A stretch of 64,000 nt of DNA from positions 420,023-484,022 of the forward strand of contig JXTB01000330.1 in NCBI GenBank assembly GCA_002914805.1. Reading direction: 5' to 3'. Each line of letters starts with the position of its first letter. Position 1 is the stretch's first letter. The DNA is from Parasponia andersonii (lineage: Eukaryota > Streptophyta > Magnoliopsida > Rosales > Cannabaceae). Under the pieces are notes generated by a model. That model was not told where the DNA came from. It was given only the letters and a program-made list of their open reading frames with translations, and made no database searches. Of this stretch, positions 57,453 through 64,000 are shown in pieces. The position numbers and the translations under genes were made by a program.

Positions 57453-58861
57453 TAATGAAGCTATTGAGAATCTGTCTCAAAAAATTTCCCCACAAAAAAT
57501 TATTTTTCTAATGAAGGTCATACAAAAATAAATACTTTGGATCAGGTCGTATTATGGTTATTATTTTTCAAAACACCGTACGAACTTTCATTTTCCCTTT
57601 AATCTTTTTCATGGGCTTCTTAGCCGAATGGCAGACTTTTGGTTCCAAGTTTAAGAAATGCCAGTTTTTTTTCTATACTACTAAAAAATCGAGTTTATTA
57701 AAAAGTGTTGAACTATGTCAGTTTTTGTGTATTTGTATTTATACATTTTATGGGGAAAAAAACTTATATATTGAGTACTTAATAAAAAGTTGATATTATG
57801 ACTCACAATAATTGATATATTGGTATGAAATTCATACACTGATGCAACAAAATTGATATATAAAACATGTCCAAGTCAATTTATGAATTGGTTATCTTAG
57901 ACTATAGATAAAAACAACTCAATAATAAAGACTACACATATAATCAACGAAACAGGAGATTTAATTAAACACAGTAACTTATATACGTAAGAGAAAAGCA
58001 TAGAGAAATATAGTTCGACGAATCAAATTTGTGTTTTCTTCTTATTTCTTCATATGCTTTGACATAAAATCTTGAGTTTTCTTCAGATAGATTTGGTAAT
58101 GCTTGAATTGATTTAGTTGTAAAATCAAAGAAGATGAAGCAAAGGGAAAAAATTCCAAATAGTAGTTTGGAGCAATTCCAACCCCTGAACTTGTTTAGAT
58201 GAATTGGCAATGTTGGTTTGACATAATTATAACAATCGAAGTACTAAAAAATTTTTCTAATTTAGAACAGAATTTAATTGAAAAAAGAAATTAGAGGGTG
58301 GCAGATCTGAACATTAATTTCAATATTTATTAGAATTATCAAATTTTTTTAAGGATGTATTATAATGATCTAATTCCTAATTAGAAACTTTTTTTTATTT
58401 AGAAGGAAATTAGAAACATTTTTTTTTTATAACTAGAAGATATACTTGTTACCATATCTTTTTTTGTTTTCCAAGAAAAGAACATCGGGATGCAAATAAA
58501 CTGACAGATTCACTAAATCTGCCAGTAGCTTTAATTATTAGCAAGCAACAAATTTGGTTGGAGGAAATTCATCAAATAAAATTGTCGGTTTTACTTGCTG
58601 ATACGGTATAATTAAAATTATACAGTGTTTTACTTTAAAAATCTAAATAAATAATTTAGTCGTAAGTGACTCATATATAACTACTTATGTATAAACTTAT
58701 TCAAAAGATATTTATCATGAGCAAGCCACTCAATCATATACACACTTATAAACTATCGCCAATATTTCGCCTCATCATTGTCTGGCTCAAATTCCTGGTT
58801 ATAGTTCCAGTCTGTTGAATCTAACTCAATCTATAGGCACAAATCCAACCCATAACTATTT
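57453..58861. other. AT-rich intergenic DNA, no gene seen
   Basis: No family motif is recognisable. The left end continues an open frame interrupted by the Tat insertion (see findings). Confidence 0.5.
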
Positions 58862-59036
58862 TTTTTTCACCTATAAAAATTTAAGTATTATTTTAGCCAA
58901 TAAAAGTTTGTATGCATATTTTTTTATAATAAAAAATAAAAGAGAAAAATAATATTAATAATACAAATTTTTTTTATACATATTATTATATATATTACTG
59001 TTAGATGAAGATCTAATAGTTAAAAAAATATCTATA
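58862..59036 (-). repeat. Inverted copy of the AT-rich dispersed repeat, interrupted by an LTR element
   Basis: The reverse complement shows the same module order as 5785-5990: a TTTTTTTAACTATTAGATC block, a TTTTTATTATAAAAAA block, and a TTGGCTAAAATAATAC block. The rest of the repeat (TACATAAGTAAAAAAATGCC) lies at about 60445-60475, after the inserted element. Confidence 0.5.
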
Positions 59037-59576
59037 TATGGAGCTCGTTCCTAAATCATGTGCCACGTGGATGATTGAGTGGCAGAACAGGTCACAAAAA
59101 GGGCACGCCATCTGACACGTGCCCAGAGTAACTATTTAAAAGTCACACAAGTCGCATGCGGTACTGTATGGGACCATGGGCCGTCCGAGACTAGGGTCGA
59201 ATCCATCTCAGACCCTGGACGGTTCAGCCCAGTCTAGTCTTTGCCTAGGATGCTGGGGGTTAGAAGCCTCAAGGATCTTCTGCCAGAAGATCATGGGAGG
59301 CGACGCACTGCTCTAGACCCGCATTTAATGCGGTCCTGGGTAGGTGCGCACATTGGGCAAACCGTCCTGATAGAACAGCAGTTAGTCAAAGTCTCGCCCC
59401 CGACAGACTCGAGTCGTAAGGGATGACGGAAAGTAGGTCATGATGATGCAAGGAAAATCACGGCCCGTGATCTCTGGAGTAAGTTATGATGAGAAAAAGT
59501 ATTCGATCTTGGGATTGAGAGCCAGAAAAGCTCCCAGTTTCAGGATTATATATACGAGTCTTGCTTCTCCCTCAAA
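59037..59576 (+). repeat. Truncated 5' LTR of the deletion derivative
   Basis: It starts TATGGAGCTCG (TG terminus changed to TA) and matches copy B until CTTCTCCCTCAAA, where copy B continues into about 270 nt of R/U5 that are missing here. Confidence 0.8.
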
Positions 59577-59595
59577 TTGGAGGACTGGAGATACG

Positions 59596-59636
59596 ATTTC
59601 CCCATTTGATGGATGGAATCCATCAAATAGGGAAAT
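59596..59636 (+). promoter_or_regulatory. Stem-loop before the polypurine tract in the deletion derivative
   Basis: Arms 59596-59614 and 59618-59636 pair at 18 of 19 positions around a GGA loop. The same structure occurs in the large element. The 3' arm overlaps the polypurine tract. Confidence 0.85.
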
Positions 59637-59645
59637 GGGGGCAGT
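59629..59645 (+). other. Polypurine tract of the deletion derivative
   Basis: AGGGAAATGGGGGCAGT directly precedes the LTR start TGTGGGG and is identical to the tract at 45594-45610 (minus). Confidence 0.9.
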
Positions 59646-60441
59646 TGTGGGGCCTGTTCCCAGATCATGTGCCACGTGGACGATTGAGTAGCAGAACAGG
59701 TCACAAGGGGGGCATGCCGTCCGACATGTGCCCAGAGTAACCATTTAAAAGCCACACGAGTCGCATGCAGTGTCACATGGGCCCATAGGTCGTCCGAGGC
59801 CAGGGCCGAATCTATTCTAGACCCTGGACGGTTCAGCCCAATCTAGCCCTTACCTAAGCAGCTGGGGGTCAGAAGTCTCGAGGATCTTCCCCCAGAAGAC
59901 CATAGAAGGCGACGCACTGCTCTAGATCCAGACAGGGCATTTAATGCAGTCCTGGGTAGGTGCATACATTGGGCAAACCGTCCTGACAGAACGGTGGTTT
60001 GTCAAAGTCTCGCCTACAACAGGCTCGAGTTGTAGGAGACAGTGGAAAACAGGCCACGACGATGCAAGAGAAATCATGGTAATCACGGCCCGTGATCTCT
60101 GGAATAAGTCATGATGAGAAAATGTACTCGATTCTAGGATTGAGAGCCAGAAAAGCTCTCAATTCCAGAATTATATATACGAGTCTTGCTTCTCCCTCAA
60201 AAAGGAGATTAAAAAAAAAAAGATAGACATATACAGAGAAAAACTTTGTCTTTGCTACTCAGACTCAGGGATAAACAACTGACTTAAGCATCGGAAAGTC
60301 TTTGCAGGTGGCCACCTCTGCCTCTTCGATCCGACCTGAAGTCAAAAAGTACTCTGAGATAATAAGGATACGTGGACAATTAGTAGATACAATGTCAATA
60401 GTTCATAAATACATGGATACCTAGTAAGAATCGCACCAATA
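59646..60441 (+). repeat. 3' LTR of the deletion derivative
   Basis: It starts TGTGGGGCCTG and ends CACCAATA. It contains a TATATATAC box-like word at about 60171-60180. Its last 90 nt match the U5 end of the large element's LTRs. Confidence 0.85.
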
Positions 60442-60653
60442 CTGTACATAAGTAAAAAAATGCCTACTACATTGGCAACATATATGAACTTATATAAGTT
60501 CCAATTCAATAGTTTTTTTTTTAATTATACATGGATAGGTATTTTTTTTCTTTTATCAGCACAAATCACTTTTAATCAACGTGTTATTTGGACAAAAGTG
60601 ACTAATTATGACGTAACCTGTTCCATTTAAGAGACTACTTTCCACCCAACAAA

Positions 60654-60656
<3 letters not shown>

Positions 60657-60690
<34 letters not shown>
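60657..60690. repeat. (TA)n microsatellite
   Basis: A TA dinucleotide run of about 32 bases. Confidence 0.9.
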
Positions 60691-60693
<3 letters not shown>

Positions 60694-61655
60694 TCTTGTT
60701 CGTATTTTCTACATTGATATATCTCAACTATCAACGACCAAGACGCGCAAAGTTCCACTTTTTCTGTGATGATTGGTATGGTAGGTATGGCTTTGTTACA
60801 GTGCCTCACGGTACCAAATAATAAAAGCGTACTCTTTTTTTTTTGGTAAGATATGAACCTATACTGCGCGAGAAAAATGAAATTAAATAGTACGTAACGC
60901 AAAAATTTCATTGTATGTCTTTGAAACACAAGGCAGTCGTGATTTCGTTTTTTTTTTTAATGAGTATTTATTTTACGTACGGCTTGCGTCATAAATTTTT
61001 AAAAAGATGTAGCTTATATTAGATTATTTTAAGAGTATTGATAATGTACATTTGTATGTACACTAGTAATATACAAGAAACGATCGAGAAGTGTATAAGC
61101 TCCCTCAATGAATTTTAACCTCACATCTGGTGAAAGAAGATGGCTACGTACACTTTCACATGCTCTACTATATTGTATGTACTAGCAGTGAATATGACAA
61201 GGCGAAGAGAATTTAATAAAATTTGTGTACTTAGGTAAGGTCGTCGTACTTCACATGCGAATGTGATATATGGCAGAATATTCATCGCAGTCAACATCAT
61301 ACTTAAAAAAATAAAAATTCAACTAAGCTATATAGCTATTCATATACATATATATGTATAATTGCGTATACCTATATATGTATATATAAAAACTATTTAT
61401 TTATGAATTGTGGACCATCAAATCCGTTAAGGTCTTAAAGACATGTTTAAACCCACACGGTGACTGCGGCCTACTTATAAATATGTATATCTATGTATTA
61501 CATACGTGTATATATATATATATATATGTATATAGTATGGCTAGCTAGCTATATACCATCGTCATCATGATCAAGTTTTGGTTGGTTAACTTGAAACATC
61601 TTCAACCATTTTTGATCCTCTACTAATTAACAAATACACAAATTTTTCCTACGAA

Positions 61656-61658
<3 letters not shown>

Positions 61659-61696
<38 letters not shown>
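61659..61696. repeat. (GA)n microsatellite
   Basis: A GA dinucleotide run of about 37 bases. Confidence 0.9.
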
Positions 61697-64000
61697 CCCT
61701 TCAATATAATGAGAAATTACTTTGTCCCACATGATTGCCAAAGGGAGTGATTTCACAAGTGCCATGAGAGTTAGAGTGAATTTCCTTTATGATTTCTTTG
61801 GATACTGATCTATTATTCTACTACTTATAAATTAATGGCCTATCCGACATCGCTAAGGAGAGAGTGAACAAGTCGATCAGCTTGTAAATGTCGCATATAT
61901 AAACCAAGCCATTCAATATACATAGAAACATGTATAGGCACACCCATGGCATGTATATTCGAGCTTTGTGCTATAATAAATGAAAGCTTTCATACTATCC
62001 AAAAAGACGGAGTAAATTAATAATTGACTTTAATTTCGAATATACAGCTGATGTTTGAGCAATGTCAGTCACTTACCTGTGATGTTAGGAATTAGGATCG
62101 ATCCAACTATTTACTAAGTTTTTTAATTCTAAACTGATACCATTATTGAGTTGTTATTTTTGATCAATTGGTAAAATATACAACCTAAAAAATATAACTC
62201 GTCTTTGATTATTGTAGTTTATTCGTCACTTCAGTTAATATCTATAATTGAGTTTAGATTTCTAATTTGAATTTTGTATAGATAACGTTTCAAATAAAGC
62301 TAGTGTACATTGACTAGATAATGGTTAACTTTCTGTGATATAATGTAGACCAATACTTCTGAAATAAACCAAAAAATATTGAATAATGCCTCAAATTTAG
62401 TTTCCTAATTTTGTAGTTGGTTAGGTAATAATGTTTTCCCTTTGGGAAAAAAATGAGGTCAACATTTATGTAGAGCTTTGGTATGGTCAACTTGACTTAT
62501 TATGAATTTAAATTTGGGTAAGTTAACATATGAGTTGGGGTAACTACCAATTTGTCTTAAAAGATATAACTATAAATATGTGGCTTACTTAGGCAAGAGT
62601 TATTTTATCTGATGAGTTGAAAAAGAATAATGCGATAGGCAATATATCAATTAGGCAATATCTCAATTTGTTACTGTTATAATTATATAATTATATTTCA
62701 TGTAAGATCTACATAAAATTTAATTTATTAATTAAAATTATTACTAATAGATTAATATGTCGTTGTGGTGTCGAACATTATTGATAATCTATATTATTCT
62801 TCGTTGAAAAAGATGAATAGAAATTTGAGTGTTTTGGGGCTATATGTAACGTTAGGTCGGGAGGAGAGAAAAAGATACCCAGGGATCAATAGAAGTATTA
62901 GTTTCGTGGGTGTTTTAGGTTTGTAGGTTCCAGTATGCATATTTACATATAGGGATACTGCATCTCTATTAGTCAATTAAAAAAAACAAAGAAAAAACAT
63001 AGGGATAAATGTATGAAAAAAAAACCTAAATTGTGACCTTTCTTTAATTTTAATATGGTGTTTTTGGCTCGTAGAAAATTGTATATTTTATATTTCTGTA
63101 AATTTATGCTTTTTATGTACAAACTAAGTGATTTTTGTTAATTATTTTAAGTTATTTTTAATAAATTTTTTGTATCAATAAGCATAAATAAGATATTTCC
63201 AATTAAAATTTCAACTTAATTTATATACAAAAAAATATAAATTTATAAAAATTTAAAATATAAATATATAATTATATACAAAAATTATGTACAAACCAAC
63301 GATGTTAAATTTACAGAAAAATTATTTTTCGATCTATTTTTTTCACACAAAACCCTTGCATATAAATCTCAGTATAATATACGTGGACATAGGCAACTTC
63401 ACGAACCACATCATAAAATATTCAGTTCTTCGCGTGATGGATTTTTAATGTTTGTTTTTAATATGCACTTCTTTCGATAATTTTTCAATGATTGGTATAA
63501 GAGGGGATTTTCCCAAGAGAAAAGTGGAAAACGTGTTATTTTTTTGCCTGAAGCGCGTAAACAAGTTTACTTTGGTGCATTAATCCATAGTTGGCTTGGC
63601 TTTAAGAGGGAGAAAAGTGGGGGGAGAAGAGACACATAAATATAAATAAATAAATAATGAAATGAAAAAGCTTATTCATAGCCGATATCATATCAGTTTT
63701 TTTTCTTTTCTTTTCTATTTTCTTTTTTTTTTTTTTCAAGAACCCTATATCAGATTTTGGCTTTTGCATGCTTATAATTAGGTAAGAACGAGTTTTCACA
63801 ATTAATAACTTAGCTAGCTTATCTTTTAATTTATGTTTACAAACTTTTTTCTCCAACAGCTTATGATTTTTTTTCTTCAACCGTCGGTTCTAGTTCTGCA
63901 CAAATTTGACTAATATTTTTCAAACTCTTTGCACTTAAGTTGCGCATGATCATCTCAAGAGAGTTCATACATGCATATATATATATATATATACACTAAG

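Larger units (their letters stand above)
59037..60441 (+). mobile_element. LTR-retrotransposon deletion derivative (LTR fragment, PPT, LTR)
   Basis: Copy A (59037 to about 59576) and copy B (59646-60441) align from their first base. They are joined by 69 nt that hold a hairpin and the same 17-nt polypurine tract as the large element. Near-perfect TSDs CTATA (59032-59036) and CTGTA (60442-60446) flank the whole. Its LTR start, TGTGGGGCCTGTTCCCA, and its U5 end resemble the large Tat element's LTR, but it lies in the opposite orientation and is a different subfamily. Confidence 0.85.
60447..64000. other. AT-rich intergenic DNA, no gene seen
   Basis: No family motif is recognisable on either strand. 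Short frames at about 60627-60929 and 63602-63880 arise from microsatellites and T/A runs. The stretch holds (TA)n at 60657-60690 and (GA)n at 61659-61696. Confidence 0.5.

Noticed and set aside
1-64000. tRNA, rRNA or conserved small RNA genes
   Set aside because: I saw no cloverleaf-like A/B box arrangement or rRNA core sequence by eye. A covariance-model scan would be needed to exclude them.
1-64000. A new defence or biosynthetic gene system
   Set aside because: Apart from the channel gene, all recognisable coding sequence belongs to known transposon classes. The unusual signals are within those elements.

Overview
This is a plant nuclear window, most likely from a eudicot. It has a spliced eukaryotic gene with canonical GT/AG introns, AT-rich intergenic DNA full of (TA)n, (GA)n and poly-A/T tracts, and nested plant retrotransposons. 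I cannot name the species from the sequence. The only gene I can support as intact and host-encoded is a 12-coding-exon cyclic nucleotide-gated cation channel of the plant group IVa (CNGC19/20) type. It runs on the plus strand from 20111 to 42103. Its exons join in frame to 2,280 nt, or 759 residues.

Layout. 1-5130: a decayed hAT transposon with a broken BED-finger transposase (2298-4574), subterminal repeats at both ends, and a small hAT-like non-autonomous element (698-1264) nested in its 5' part. 5150-8640: AT-rich intergenic DNA with a dispersed repeat family and microsatellites. 8736-9420: a decayed, unrecognised coiled-coil ORF cut off by a Tekay/Del-like Ty3/gypsy relic. That relic is on the minus strand (LTR 9421-12319, pol 12320-14430) and is itself truncated by a Ty1/copia relic on the plus strand (14436-17045). 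17046-20110: intergenic DNA and the channel promoter and 5' leader.

20111-42103: the channel gene. Intron 1 holds a LINE fragment. Intron 5 is about 10 kb because a Ty3/gypsy chromovirus inserted there (27009-35841, TSD ATAGG), and a 5'-truncated LINE later inserted in that element in antisense. All exon boundaries remain usable, so the gene looks functional despite its 22 kb span.

44683-57447: a complete but degenerate 12.8 kb Tat-lineage Ty3/gypsy element on the minus strand, bounded by perfect 5-bp TSDs (CCCTC). In element order it carries a 5' LTR, primer-binding site, gag, protease, RT, RNase H, a second (archaeal-type) RNase H, integrase, a 99-bp tandem array, an antisense additional ORF (plus strand), a hairpin plus polypurine tract, and a 3' LTR. 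It is clearly more GC-rich than its surroundings. 59037-60441: a deletion derivative of a related family on the opposite strand, reduced to a truncated LTR, 69 nt of internal DNA with the same hairpin and polypurine tract, and a full LTR. The remainder to 64000 is AT-rich intergenic DNA.

I found no convincing new defence or metabolic system. The most unusual signals are in the Tat family: a stem-loop next to the polypurine tract whose only arm differences between two copies are compensatory base-pair changes, an inverted copy of U3 inserted into the U5 end of one LTR, a 99-bp satellite-like array between pol and the antisense ORF, and the antisense ORF itself. In the channel gene, a four-codon uORF overlaps the start codon.
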